A DNA stretch of 64,000 bases from Chitinilyticum aquatile DSM 21506 (GTDB lineage Bacteria > Pseudomonadota > Gammaproteobacteria > Burkholderiales > Chitinibacteraceae): the NCBI RefSeq assembly GCF_000430805.1, contig NZ_AUMS01000001.1, positions 1-64,000 on the forward strand, in the 5' to 3' direction. Numbering within the stretch: the stretch's first letter is position 1; each line of letters begins with the position of its first letter. A model generated the notes under the pieces. The model saw nothing but the letters and a program-made list of their open reading frames with translations. It was not told where the DNA came from and searched no databases. The translations under genes were made by a program, and so were the position numbers. Below are positions 35,690 to 44,633 of this stretch, piece by piece.

Positions 35690-36640
35690 ATGACTGGCAA
35701 AACCGCCGATCTCAACCGTATCAGGTACTTCCTCGCCGTGGCCGAAGCGGGCAGTTTCACGGCCGCCGCCGAGCGGCTGGATGTTGCCAAGGCGATCGTC
35801 AGCCAGCAGGTCGCGCGGCTGGAGGGCGAGCTCGGCGTGACGCTCTTTACCCGCACCACGCGGCGCGTGGTGCTGACCGAAGCGGGCGAAGCATTCAGCC
35901 AGCGCTGCGGACCGCTCCTGCAGCAGCTTGACGACGCGGTGCAGCAGCTTGATGCCGCGCATGCCGAGCCGCGCGGCGTGTTGCGCGTCACCGCACCGGC
36001 CGATTACGCCGCCTCGATGCTGGCGCCGGCGCTCGCCGCCTTTGCACGGCCGTATCCCGGCCTGCAGCTTGACGTGGTTGCCACGCACGAAGTGCTCGAT
36101 CTGGTCGCCGAGCGCATCGATCTGGCGATCCGCATGGGCTGGCTGCAGGATTCCTCGCTGAAAGCCAGCAAGCTCGCCAGTTTCGCGCAGTGGGTGGTGG
36201 CTTCCCCCGGTTTTGCAGCATCCAGCACCGTCAGCCACCCCGCCGAGCTGGCGACACAGCCGGCCATCCTGCTCAATCTGCTGGCGAGCCCGGCCACCTG
36301 GACGTTCGCCGCAGCCGGCATCGAAGCCTGCACGGTAAGGCTCAACGGCGTGGCGCAGACCAACTCGCCACCGACGCTGCTGGCACTGGTGCAGGCAGGG
36401 GCCGGCATCGGTATCGCGCCCGATTTCATGGTGCAGGAAGCGATCCGGCGCGGCGAGCTGATTCGGCTCTTGCCGGACTGGCAATTGCCGGAAGGCGGCA
36501 TCTACGCTGTATATCCGGCCGGCCGGCATCTGCCGGCCAAGGTGCGGCTGTTCATCGATTTCTTTCGCGACTGGCTGGGCCGCCAGGCCAATCAGGCGAT
36601 CTCGTCGTCCCAGTCCGCGCTGCCTCCGACGACGCGGTAG
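35690..36640 (+). CDS. LysR-family transcriptional regulator
   Basis: The 316-residue regulator has an N-terminal winged helix (LNRIRYFLAVAEAGSFTAAA ... ISQQVARLEGELGVTLFTRT type; here KAIVSQQVARLEGELGVTLF) and a C-terminal effector domain (GVLRVTAPADYAASMLAPAL ... AGAGIGIAPDFMVQEAIRRG). CAGGAG precedes the ATG at 35690. It is divergent from the DsbA-like/NmrA-like pair, the usual arrangement for a LysR target, and probably also represses itself. Its 3' end overlaps recX by 49 bp on the opposite strand. Confidence 0.93.
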   Translation: MTGKTADLNRIRYFLAVAEAGSFTAAAERLDVAKAIVSQQVARLEGELGVTLFTRTTRRVVLTEAGEAFSQRCGPLLQQLDDAVQQLDAAHAEPRGVLRVTAPADYAASMLAPALAAFARPYPGLQLDVVATHEVLDLVAERIDLAIRMGWLQDSSLKASKLASFAQWVVASPGFAASSTVSHPAELATQPAILLNLLASPATWTFAAAGIEACTVRLNGVAQTNSPPTLLALVQAGAGIGIAPDFMVQEAIRRGELIRLLPDWQLPEGGIYAVYPAGRHLPAKVRLFIDFFRDWLGRQANQAISSSQSALPPTTR

Positions 36641-37068
36641 GCGACCTCCGTCGAAAAGCCGCGCCCGAGCAGGAAGCGCAATTGCTTTGCGCGTTCTTTC
36701 TGGTCGGCCGGCGGTGTGCCGAACTTGCGCTCCCACAGGCGCCGCGCCGCGCCCGTTTCATCGACCGCGTGTTCGCTGATTGCCGTTTCCAGCAGCTCGC
36801 CGCTGATGCCTTTCTGGCGCAATTCCTGCCGCAGCCGGTTGGGGCCGTAGCGCTGGCTGCGGTGCAGCGCCCACTGCTCGGCAAAGCGCTCGTCTGAGAG
36901 CCAGTTGCGATCCCTGAAGTCGTCGAGTACCTGCTCGATCAGCGCGATACCGTCTTCATCGTCGACCAGCCGGCGCAGTTTCAGTGCCAGCTCGGCGCGC
37001 GAGTATTCGCGGCGGGCCAGCAGCGCGAGTGCCTTGTTGCGAAGAAGCTGGATGAGATCGCTGGTCAT
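36592..37068 (-). CDS. recX: Recombination regulator RecX
   Basis: This 158-residue helical protein binds RecA filaments and limits recombinase activity. The family pattern is complete: ALALLARREYSRAELALKLR near the N-terminus, LDDFRDRNWLSDERFAEQWA, RYGPNRLRQELRQKGISGEL, and RLWERKFGTPPADQKERAKQ then FLLGRGFSTEVAYRVV. In many proteobacteria recX follows recA directly. Here recA lies 10 kb away, so they are separately transcribed. The gene ends inside the convergent LysR gene. Confidence 0.95.
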   Translation of the reverse strand: MTSDLIQLLRNKALALLARREYSRAELALKLRRLVDDEDGIALIEQVLDDFRDRNWLSDERFAEQWALHRSQRYGPNRLRQELRQKGISGELLETAISEHAVDETGAARRLWERKFGTPPADQKERAKQLRFLLGRGFSTEVAYRVVGGSADWDDEIA

Positions 37069-37150
37069 GGCGGGGCGGCGGGGAGGAAATGTCGGATTAT
37101 CCCACTGCTTCGATGGATATGCAGTTCCGGAGAGTCATTCCTTTTGATTA

Positions 37151-37473
37151 CCTGATTATGTCTTTCCTTCAGGAAGCTAGGTTTTTAGCGCCTCCGGCGC
37201 GGTATTTCCATGCCGGGGGTGCCCGGCAACACGTCAGGGGGCTTGTCTTGCCAAGCCCCCCGACACCCCCAAGTCGCGCCCGATCAGCCGCCCCGCTACG
37301 CGGGGTTCCTTGCGATGCTCGTTTTTCCGGGGGCGCGGGACAACTCGGGCTGCGCCCTCAAACACGTCCCGCGCCTGACCCCGGAAAACCTGCGCTTCTC
37401 AGCGGCTTCAGGGCAGAGCGTGCTAATCAGCGCCTTTGTTGCTCAGGCTTCCTGAAGCAGAGACATAATCAGG
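37151..37473. mobile_element. Modular structured repeat element, copy A (323 bp)
   Basis: The terminal inverted repeats begin CCTGATTATGTCT at the left, and their inverse at the right (24 of 26 bases match). Inside lie GCGCC-TCC-GGCGC, a central GGGGGCTTG/CAAGCCCCC hairpin, then a long imperfect stem closed by TTTTCCGG/CCGGAAAA with the inner GGGC-TGC-GCCC. Copy B (46547-46868) shares ends and right half but has a different central hairpin. No credible protein is encoded. Confidence 0.75.
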
Positions 37474-37482
37474 TTTTATTAA

Positions 37483-37544
37483 TGGGTATGTGTCTGTAGC
37501 CATTTATTTGAAAAGGTTTCATCTATATACATATATTGGTATTG
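37483..37544. repeat. Palindromic intergenic repeat, copy 8
   Basis: It begins GGGTATGTGTCTGTAGCC and continues ATTTATTTGAAAAGG to TTGGTATTG. It starts 9 bp after structured element A. Confidence 0.75.
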
Positions 37545-37749
37545 ACTGCGGCTTCGGCCCGGTTGAGGGCACAGGCCTGCCGACTGGCAGGGATCCGGAC
37601 GGATGGGTCTGGGCGCGGATACGAAGCGGATCCGTTTTGCGGGCATCAATCCGGCTAAAAACCGCAATGGCACATGCATGGAAGAAACTGGTCTATGGGT
37701 AATCAACAGACGCTGGTAAATTGCATATGACTTTCAAAAGGAGTAGCCA

Positions 37750-39336
37750 ATGGTCCTGCCTCGCCTTGCCCTGTGCGTGATCGCGGTGCTTGCATCTGCT
37801 TCGGTGCATGCGAAAACCCTGGTGGTGTGCACCGATGCCAACCCGGAAGGCTTCGACGTTGTCCAGTTCAATTCGCTGGTGACCACCAACGCCTCTGCCG
37901 ATGTGCTGTTCAACCGCCTGGTCGAATTCGATGCCGCCAGTGGCGAGCTGAAACCTGGGCTGGCCGAGCGCTGGACGGTCAGCGAGGACGGCAGAGTGCT
38001 GACCTTCACGTTGCGCCGCAACGTCGCGTTCCACACGACGGACTATTTCAAGCCAGGCCGCTTGCTCAATGCCGATGATGTGGTGTTCAGCTTCCAGCGC
38101 ATGCTCGACCCGGCCCATCCCTGGTTTGCCACGGCGCGAAACGGCTATCCGCACGCGCAATCCTTCCAGCTGGGCAAGCTGGTGAAACGTGTCAGCAAGC
38201 TGGATGCGCACACCGTGCAGTTTGAATTGACCGACGCTGACGCTACCTTCCTGCCCCTTCTGAGCATGGGCTTTGCCTCGATCTACCCGGCCGAGTACGC
38301 GACAAAGCTGCTGCAGGCCGGCACGCCGGAAAAACTCAACGGCCAGCCAGTCGGCACGGGGCCATTCATATTCCGATCCTTCCAGAAGGATGCCGTGGTC
38401 AGGTATGACGCCAACCCGCAGTATTTCGCCGGCCGGCCCAGGGTCGACAAGCTGGTTTACAGCATCACGCCCGATGCCAGCGTGCGTGTCCAGCGCGTGA
38501 AAGCGGGCGAATGCCAGATTGCGCTGGCGCCCAAGCCGCTCGATGCGGTTGCCGCGAAAAGCGATCCGAAACTGACCGTGCTTGGAACCGAGGCGTTTGC
38601 AACGGCCTTCATTGCGCTCAATACCCAGCACAAGCCCTTTGACAATGTGCTGGTGCGCCAGGCCGTAAACCATGCCTTTGACCGAGCTTCGTATCTGAAA
38701 TCGGTATTCAGCGGCACGGCGCAGCCAGCGCGCAATATTTTCCCGCCGGCCACCTGGAGCAGCGCGAAGGCCTTGCCGGGCTATGACTACGACCCCGCCA
38801 GGGCGCGCGAACTGCTGGCCAGGGCTGGTTATCCGGACGGTTTCAGCACGACCATCTGGGTGCGCCCGGCCGGCAGTGCACTCAACCCGAACCCGAAGCT
38901 GGGCGCCGAAATGCTGCAGTTTGATCTGGCGAAAGTCGGCATCAAGGCCGAAATCCGCACGATCGAATGGGCCGAGCTGATCCGGCGCGCCAAGGCTGGT
39001 GAGCACGATCTGCTGTTCATGGGCTGGTCGGGCGACAACGGCGACCCGGACAACTTTCTCACCCCACAATTCAGCTGCGCGGCGGTACAGTCGGGCACCA
39101 ACTTTGCCCGCTTCTGCGACCGCGAACTGGATCGCCTGATTGCAGCTGGCAAACGCAATGCCAATCGCTCGGTGCGCAGTGTCGCCTACGGCAAGGCGCA
39201 GCAACTGATTCGCGACGAGGCGCTGTGGTTGCCGCTGGCGCATCCGACCAGCTTCGTGCTGACGCAAAAGAATGTTTCGGGCTACACGGTCAATCCCTTT
39301 GGCCGGCAGGATTTTTCCGGCGTCAGCCTGCGCTGA
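37750..39336 (+). CDS. Peptide/solute-binding protein, ABC family 5 (DppA-like)
   Basis: The 528-residue periplasmic precursor has a signal peptide ending SVHAKTLVVCTDANPEGFDV. The mature part matches DppA/OppA proteins: GLAERWTVSEDGRVLTFTLR, LNADDVVFSFQRMLDP, PVGTGPFIF and LLFMGWSGDNGDPDNFLTPQ. That last stretch and the length are close to dipeptide- or heme-binding DppA. AAAGGAG precedes the ATG. No permease or ATPase gene is adjacent, so it must dock to a transporter encoded elsewhere. Confidence 0.92.
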   Translation: MVLPRLALCVIAVLASASVHAKTLVVCTDANPEGFDVVQFNSLVTTNASADVLFNRLVEFDAASGELKPGLAERWTVSEDGRVLTFTLRRNVAFHTTDYFKPGRLLNADDVVFSFQRMLDPAHPWFATARNGYPHAQSFQLGKLVKRVSKLDAHTVQFELTDADATFLPLLSMGFASIYPAEYATKLLQAGTPEKLNGQPVGTGPFIFRSFQKDAVVRYDANPQYFAGRPRVDKLVYSITPDASVRVQRVKAGECQIALAPKPLDAVAAKSDPKLTVLGTEAFATAFIALNTQHKPFDNVLVRQAVNHAFDRASYLKSVFSGTAQPARNIFPPATWSSAKALPGYDYDPARARELLARAGYPDGFSTTIWVRPAGSALNPNPKLGAEMLQFDLAKVGIKAEIRTIEWAELIRRAKAGEHDLLFMGWSGDNGDPDNFLTPQFSCAAVQSGTNFARFCDRELDRLIAAGKRNANRSVRSVAYGKAQQLIRDEALWLPLAHPTSFVLTQKNVSGYTVNPFGRQDFSGVSLR

Positions 39337-39413
39337 TCCGCTTTCATGAACTGCGCGCGGCTGCGATCGATCCTGCTGCGCGTTCTCATTTGTTGCACTG
39401 ACAGGGCCACATC

Positions 39414-40553
39414 ATGCACATCGCAACACGGCTGGCGCACGCCGGCCTGGGTGAAGACCCGCGCACCGGCGCCATCAGCACGCCGATTTACCAGACCGCC
39501 ACCTTTGCCCATCCGGCGCTGGGCGAGAGCACCGGTTTCGACTACAGCCGCTCATCCAACCCGACCCGGCTCACGCTGGAAGAGTCGGTCGCCCGCATCG
39601 AAGGCGCGCATTCGGCCTATGCCTTCGCCAGCGGGCTGGCTGCACTGTCGACCGTGCTGGGACTGTTCAGCCAGGGTGACCATCTGATCGTGGCCGAGGG
39701 CTGTTATGGTGGCACGTCGCGCCTGCTGGACCAGGTGTTTGCGCGTTTCGGCATCACGGTAAGCTACGTTCCGGTGATGGATACCGCCGCGTTTGCCGCT
39801 GCCATCCGCCCCGAAACGCGCGCCATCCTCATCGAATCGGTGAGCAATCCCTGTCTGTGGGTGCCGGATTTCCGTGCGCTGGTCGCGCTGAAAACAGAAC
39901 ACGATCTGCTGCTCTTCGTCGACAACACCTTCCTCACGCCATACTGGTTCCGACCGCTCGAAGAGGGCGCCGATCTGGTCCTGCATTCTGCGTCGAAATA
40001 TCTGGCCGGACACAATGACACGATTGCCGGGCTGGTCGTCGTGCGTGATGCGGAGCTCGCCGGGCGCGTTGCCTTTCTGCAGAATGCGGTCGGTGCCGTA
40101 CTGGGCCCGCAGGATGCCTGGCTCACGCTGCGCGGCCTGAAAACATTGGCCCTGCGCCTTGAGGCGCAGCAGGCGAATGCATTGCGCGTTGCCCAGTGGC
40201 TGAAGGAGCATCCGGCCGTGACGGCCGTTCACTACCCGGGCCTGCCCGATGACCCCAATCATGTGCGCCTTGGCGATCTTGCCAGCGGCCATGGTGCCAT
40301 CCTGTCCTTCTCGGTCGCCGATGCAGAACAGGTTGGCCAGCTAATCGCGCGCCTTCGGCTGATACCGTATGCCGAGAGCCTTGGCGGCGTGGAAAGCCTG
40401 ATTACCGTTCCGGCAATTCAGACGCATGCGAATCTGGCACCTGAAGAGCGCGAACGGTTGGGCGTCCGTGATACGCTCTTGCGCCTGTCGCTGGGTATCG
40501 AAGATGCCACTGATCTGATCGCCGATCTTGCCCAGGCCCTTGCCGCAGACTAG
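39414..40553 (+). CDS. Cystathionine gamma-synthase/lyase-type PLP enzyme
   Basis: The 379-residue Cys/Met-metabolism PLP enzyme has the internal aldimine Lys in LVLHSASKYLAGHNDTIAGL. Other family features are GAISTPIYQTATFAHPA, FDYSRSSNPTRLTLEESVAR, AFASGLAALSTVLGLFSQGD and the C-terminal ESLGGVESLITVPAIQTHAN. It could be cystathionine gamma-synthase (MetB), gamma-lyase or an O-acylhomoserine sulfhydrylase, and sequence alone does not decide. A PatB/MalY-type beta-lyase follows within 100 bp, which favours a transsulfuration role in methionine synthesis. Confidence 0.85.
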   Translation: MHIATRLAHAGLGEDPRTGAISTPIYQTATFAHPALGESTGFDYSRSSNPTRLTLEESVARIEGAHSAYAFASGLAALSTVLGLFSQGDHLIVAEGCYGGTSRLLDQVFARFGITVSYVPVMDTAAFAAAIRPETRAILIESVSNPCLWVPDFRALVALKTEHDLLLFVDNTFLTPYWFRPLEEGADLVLHSASKYLAGHNDTIAGLVVVRDAELAGRVAFLQNAVGAVLGPQDAWLTLRGLKTLALRLEAQQANALRVAQWLKEHPAVTAVHYPGLPDDPNHVRLGDLASGHGAILSFSVADAEQVGQLIARLRLIPYAESLGGVESLITVPAIQTHANLAPEERERLGVRDTLLRLSLGIEDATDLIADLAQALAAD

Positions 40554-40652
40554 AAGGGGCAAGCACAGCCCATCCCCGCTGTTACCGGCGATGCCGTACA
40601 TGCCCCAACCGCAAAAATCATCTTCAAAACCCTCTGAGCCCGGAACCGCTTC

Positions 40653-41798
40653 ATGACCTCTGCCGCTTTTGACTTCATCGACCGCACTGACACCGCCAGC
40701 CTGAAGTGGGACAAATATCGCGGGCGCGACATTCTGCCGCTGTGGGTCGCCGACATGGATTTTGCCGCGCCGCCCGCCGTGCTGGCTGCGATCGGCGAGC
40801 GTCTGCAGCATGGTGTGCTCGGCTATACCAACCCACCAGATTCGCTGGTCGAGGCGGTGATCGAGTATGCCCGCGCGCACTACGGCTGGGCGATCGAAGC
40901 GGACTGGTTTGTCTGGCTGCCCGGCCTTGTGCAGGGCCTGAACCTGGCCTGCCGTGCGGTTGGGCAGGCGGGAGATGCAGTGCTGACCGCCACGCCGGTC
41001 TATCCGCCTTTCCTGCGTGCACCGGGGCTGGCCGAACGCGAGCTGATTACCGTGCCGCTGGAAGACAAGGGCGACTACTGGGGCTGGGATTTTGCAAAGC
41101 TGGAAGCCGCGATTACGCCGGCAACCCGCTTGCTGCTGCTGTGCCACCCCCATAACCCGGTAGGCCGCGCATGGAGTAGGCTGGAGCTTGATACCTTGCT
41201 GTGTATTGCAAGGCGGCACAATCTTGTCGTCTGCTCGGATGAAATCCATTGCGATCTGCTGCTGGACGATGGCCTGCAGCACACGCCCTTTGCCAATCTT
41301 GATCCCGAGTTTGCCCATCAGACGATCACTCTGCTGGCACCGTCGAAAACCTGGAACCTGCCGGGGCTCGGGTGTTCGCTGGCCCTCATCCCCGATCCGG
41401 CGCTGCGGGCGCGCTTTCGCCGCGAAATGGCCGGGCTGGTGCCGTCGGTCAACCTTTTCGGCTATATCGCCGCCGAAGCGGCCTACCGTGACGACGGCCG
41501 CTGGCACGCCGAGCTGCTGGACGTGTTGCGAGTCAATCGCGCCTTGCTGGCAGACGCCTTCGCCGGCAGCCCGCTCAAGCTGACGATTCCGCAGGCGACG
41601 TATCTGGCCTGGGTCGATGCGCGCAGCATCGACGCGGAAAACCCGCTGCCGCAGTTCGAGGCGCTGGGTGTCGGTCTCTCGGACGGCCGTGATTTTGGTT
41701 TTCCGGGTTATTTGCGGCTCAATTTCGGCTGCCCGACCGCGACATTGCAGCAGGCGCTCGAACGCATGAAGCCGCTGTTGCATCCGGTCGGGAGCTGA
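40653..41798 (+). CDS. PatB/MalY-type cystathionine beta-lyase
   Basis: The 381-residue fold-type I PLP enzyme has DRTDTASLKWDKYRGRDILP and LWVADMDFAAPPAV at the start, diagnostic of the MalY/PatB group. It also has LCHPHNPVGRAWS, VVCSDEIHCDLLLDD and the PLP lysine in LLAPSKTWNLPGL. Members cleave cystathionine to homocysteine, and MalY also modulates the maltose regulator. After the gamma-synthase-like gene it would complete the two-step route from cysteine to homocysteine. Confidence 0.9.
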   Translation: MTSAAFDFIDRTDTASLKWDKYRGRDILPLWVADMDFAAPPAVLAAIGERLQHGVLGYTNPPDSLVEAVIEYARAHYGWAIEADWFVWLPGLVQGLNLACRAVGQAGDAVLTATPVYPPFLRAPGLAERELITVPLEDKGDYWGWDFAKLEAAITPATRLLLLCHPHNPVGRAWSRLELDTLLCIARRHNLVVCSDEIHCDLLLDDGLQHTPFANLDPEFAHQTITLLAPSKTWNLPGLGCSLALIPDPALRARFRREMAGLVPSVNLFGYIAAEAAYRDDGRWHAELLDVLRVNRALLADAFAGSPLKLTIPQATYLAWVDARSIDAENPLPQFEALGVGLSDGRDFGFPGYLRLNFGCPTATLQQALERMKPLLHPVGS

Positions 41799-41928
41799 GT
41801 TTACCCGCGCTGGCCGGGTTTTGTTGCTGCTCGTCTGCGTCAACAGCGCCTGAAATCGCCAGGGGTTTGCACTAGCGCCAGGAGCGCGCCCGACAAGCGC
41901 TTCGGCCCACCACAGGAGAATTCAAGCA

Positions 41929-43299
41929 ATGAGCCACACCAAGCCGGAAGCCGGCGCTTCCGCTTCGCCGCCTGCTCCGGCGGCCGTCAGCTTCTGGCAG
42001 GCTTTCCGCTTCTGGCTGCAGCTGGGTTTCATCAGCTTTGGCGGCCCGGCCGGGCAAATCGCCATCATGCACGAGGAACTGGTCGTGCGGCGGCGCTGGA
42101 TTTCCGAGCGCCGTTTCCTGCATGCACTGAACTACTGCATGGTGCTGCCGGGGCCGGAGGCGCAGCAGCTGGCTACCTACATCGGCTGGCTGATGCATCG
42201 TACCCTTGGAGGTATTGTCGCGGGAGCCTTGTTTGTATTGCCTTCGCTGCTGATACTCATTGGGCTTTCCTGGCTGTATTTTGCGCACGGCGAATCACCG
42301 CTGCTGGCGGGCCTCTTTTACGGCATCAAGCCGGCGGTCACCGCGATTGTGGTGCAGGCCGCGCACCGCATTGGCTCGCGCGCGCTGAAGAACAACTGGC
42401 TGTGGGGCATTGCCGCCGCCGCCTTTGTCGCCATTTTCGCGCTGAATGTGCCATTTCCGCTGATCGTGCTGGCGGCGGCACTCATCGGCTATCTGGGCGG
42501 AAAGCGCTGGCCGGCGGTATTTCGCACCGGTGGCGGGCATGGCAGGGCAGGCGTTTCACACGGCCCGGCGCTGATCGACGACGATATGCCCACTCCGGTG
42601 CATGCACGCTTTTGCTGGCGCAGGCTGGCGCTCGTCATTGCCAGTGGCGTGCTGCTGTGGGCTCTGCCAATGGCGGTGCTGACGCTGGTATATGGCTGGA
42701 GTCACACGCTGACGCAGATGGGCTGGTTCTTTACCAAGGCGGCGCTGCTGACCTTTGGTGGCGCCTACGCGGTGCTGCCCTATGTGTATCAGGGCGCCGT
42801 GGTGCACTATGGCTGGCTGAGCCCGGTGCAGATGATCGATGGCCTTGCGCTGGGCGAAACCACGCCGGGGCCGCTGATCATGGTGGTGGCCTTCGTCGGT
42901 TTTGCCGGTGGCTACAGCCAGGCGTTTTTCGGCGCGGATAATGCCGTGCTGGCGGGGGCTGTTGCGGCGTGCCTGGTGACGTGGTTTACCTTCCTGCCTT
43001 CCTTTCTTTTCATTCTGGCCGGCGGACCTCTCGTCGAATCCACGCATGACGAGCTGAGCTTCACCGCGCCACTGACGGCCATTACTGCCGCCGTGGTCGG
43101 CGTGATCCTGAATCTGGCGCTGTTTTTTGCCTGGCATGTGCTGTGGCCGCATGGGATTGCGGCCCAGCCGGACTGGTCGGCGCTGCTGATTGCGCTGGGG
43201 GCGCTGCTGGCCTTGTTCCGCTTCAGGTGCGGCGTGATGCCGGTGATTGCCGTGTGTGCGCTCGCCGGCCTGTTGCTGCGCCTGTTCCTGCCTTCCTGA
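41929..43299 (+). CDS. chrA: Chromate transporter ChrA (two-domain CHR)
   Basis: The 456-residue membrane protein contains two homologous CHR domains. The first has ISFGGPAGQIAIMHEELVVR and LNYCMVLPGPEAQQLATYIG. The second has LTFGGAYAVLPYVYQGAVVH and ALGETTPGPLIMVVAFVGFA. Long-chain CHR proteins pump chromate out of the cell in resistant bacteria. A GGAG site precedes the ATG. There is no chrB or chrR partner, so substrate specificity is inferred from the family only. Confidence 0.93.
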   Translation: MSHTKPEAGASASPPAPAAVSFWQAFRFWLQLGFISFGGPAGQIAIMHEELVVRRRWISERRFLHALNYCMVLPGPEAQQLATYIGWLMHRTLGGIVAGALFVLPSLLILIGLSWLYFAHGESPLLAGLFYGIKPAVTAIVVQAAHRIGSRALKNNWLWGIAAAAFVAIFALNVPFPLIVLAAALIGYLGGKRWPAVFRTGGGHGRAGVSHGPALIDDDMPTPVHARFCWRRLALVIASGVLLWALPMAVLTLVYGWSHTLTQMGWFFTKAALLTFGGAYAVLPYVYQGAVVHYGWLSPVQMIDGLALGETTPGPLIMVVAFVGFAGGYSQAFFGADNAVLAGAVAACLVTWFTFLPSFLFILAGGPLVESTHDELSFTAPLTAITAAVVGVILNLALFFAWHVLWPHGIAAQPDWSALLIALGALLALFRFRCGVMPVIAVCALAGLLLRLFLPS

Positions 43300-43312
43300 T
43301 TGCGCAAACTGG

Positions 43313-43342
43313 CTGGCCGGGCTTGTTGCAGGGCCCGGCCAG
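43313..43342. terminator. Hairpin between convergent chrA and patatin genes
   Basis: CTGGCCGGGC / GCCCGGCCAG is a perfect 10 bp stem. No T-tract follows, so termination is only likely. Confidence 0.45.
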
Positions 43343-43351
43343 ACAGACGGC

Positions 43352-44548
43352 TTACTCCTTGGCGGCTGGCTTGCGTGCACGCGCCGGTGCGGCCTTGGCA
43401 GTGGCGGGTTTGGCTGTGGTCGGTTTCGGTGGTGCGGCCGAGGCCTGGCTTGCTGCTGTGCCGGTTTTGGCCCTTGTCCTGACTGTTGCCTTTGTGGCGG
43501 ATTTGTTTGCTGCCTGGGGTTTGGCAGCGGCAGCCGGTTTGGACGCCGCTGCGGATTGGCCGGCAGGTGCAGCCAGCGCGGCAGTCGCATCGCGGTAGCC
43601 GGCAGCAATCCGGTTGGCGATCGACTTGGGCGAGAAATCCAGCGTGGCGCTCTGTTCTTCCGGCATGTTGTTGGTGATGACGACCGGGTGCTCGATCATG
43701 CTCAGGCGTTCGATATCCTGAAAGCCCGGCATGCCGAGGATGGGCGAGCCGGCGGGCAGTACCTTTTTCAGCTTGCGGGCCAGCTCGGCCAGCGCGTTGT
43801 AGTCTTCCATGCGCTCCATGTCGCCCAGCACCTTGTTGGAGAAGATGATCTCCAGCATGCGGTCCTGCACCTGGGGCAGGTTCTGTGGCACGAGCCCCTT
43901 GAGCGGGAAGAGGTTGACAATCACGAAGCGGATCGGGCTCGCCGCCGGCAGGCCGTTGATCATCGCGCCCAGCGGGGCATTGTCGAACAGGCCGCCATCC
44001 CAGTAGTGCCGGCCGTCGATTTCAACCGCCGGGAACATCGGCGGAATCGACAGCGAGGCGATGACATGGTCTGCCGTGATGCGCTGGCCGTTGCGGTTGG
44101 TGAAGGTCACGATTTCGCCGCTTTCGATCTGGACGGCGGACAGCTGGACGATGGTGTCCGAGCTGTTGAGCTTGTCGAAATCAACGAGCTCGTGCAGCAG
44201 TTCGCGCAAAGGGTCGGGCGAGTACATCGCCGTCCAGTGCGGCATGTTCCAGAAGTCGGTGCGCAGCCGCGACATGTGCGGGTTGCCGAAGAGCGCGAGA
44301 TTCTGCTCGACGATGTCGGGCGCGAAGGGAATCTGCGGCACCGTCAGCTTCTGCCACAGCGTTTCCAGCGCCGGCAGCGGATCGTCGCTGCGCGAGCCGA
44401 CCAGCACGGCCGCATTGGCTGCGCCTATGGATACACCGGCCACCATCTGCACCGGAAGCATCTGTTTCTCGTGCATGTGGCGCAATACCCCCAGCTCGTA
44501 CGCGCCCAGTGCCCCGCCACCCTGCAATAACAATGCGATCTGCTGCAT
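43352..44548 (-). CDS. Patatin-like phospholipase with a histone-H1-like tail
   Basis: The 398-residue protein has an N-terminal patatin domain: oxyanion loop LLLQGGGALGAYELGVL, nucleophile Ser40 in GVSIG and Asp184 in DGGLFDN. This is a Ser-Asp dyad lipid acyl hydrolase. From about residue 323 to the end the composition changes to Ala, Lys, Pro, Thr and Arg (for example AKAAPARARKPAAKE), resembling bacterial histone H1-like tails. Such a tail could bind nucleic acid or acidic membrane. The gene is convergent with chrA and lies upstream of nothing obvious. Confidence 0.88.
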   Translation of the reverse strand: MQQIALLLQGGGALGAYELGVLRHMHEKQMLPVQMVAGVSIGAANAAVLVGSRSDDPLPALETLWQKLTVPQIPFAPDIVEQNLALFGNPHMSRLRTDFWNMPHWTAMYSPDPLRELLHELVDFDKLNSSDTIVQLSAVQIESGEIVTFTNRNGQRITADHVIASLSIPPMFPAVEIDGRHYWDGGLFDNAPLGAMINGLPAASPIRFVIVNLFPLKGLVPQNLPQVQDRMLEIIFSNKVLGDMERMEDYNALAELARKLKKVLPAGSPILGMPGFQDIERLSMIEHPVVITNNMPEEQSATLDFSPKSIANRIAAGYRDATAALAAPAGQSAAASKPAAAAKPQAANKSATKATVRTRAKTGTAASQASAAPPKPTTAKPATAKAAPARARKPAAKE

Positions 44549-44633
44549 GACAAACCTCCTGTGATTGGTGTCAGCAGGATAGCAGCCTTTGTTCAGATTG
44601 GTAGCGGCTTGAATCCGCCCGGCCGATCATGTG

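Noticed and set aside
37105-37145. A further palindromic repeat copy before structured element A
   Set aside because: Only GGATATG and a short following stretch resemble the family; no mirrored half could be found.
37693-39267. 524-codon antisense frame opposite the DppA-like gene
   Set aside because: Composition typical of antisense GC-rich DNA; the sense strand has a full family match.
40341-41843. 500-codon antisense frame opposite the PatB-like gene
   Set aside because: No domain and opposite a clear PLP enzyme.
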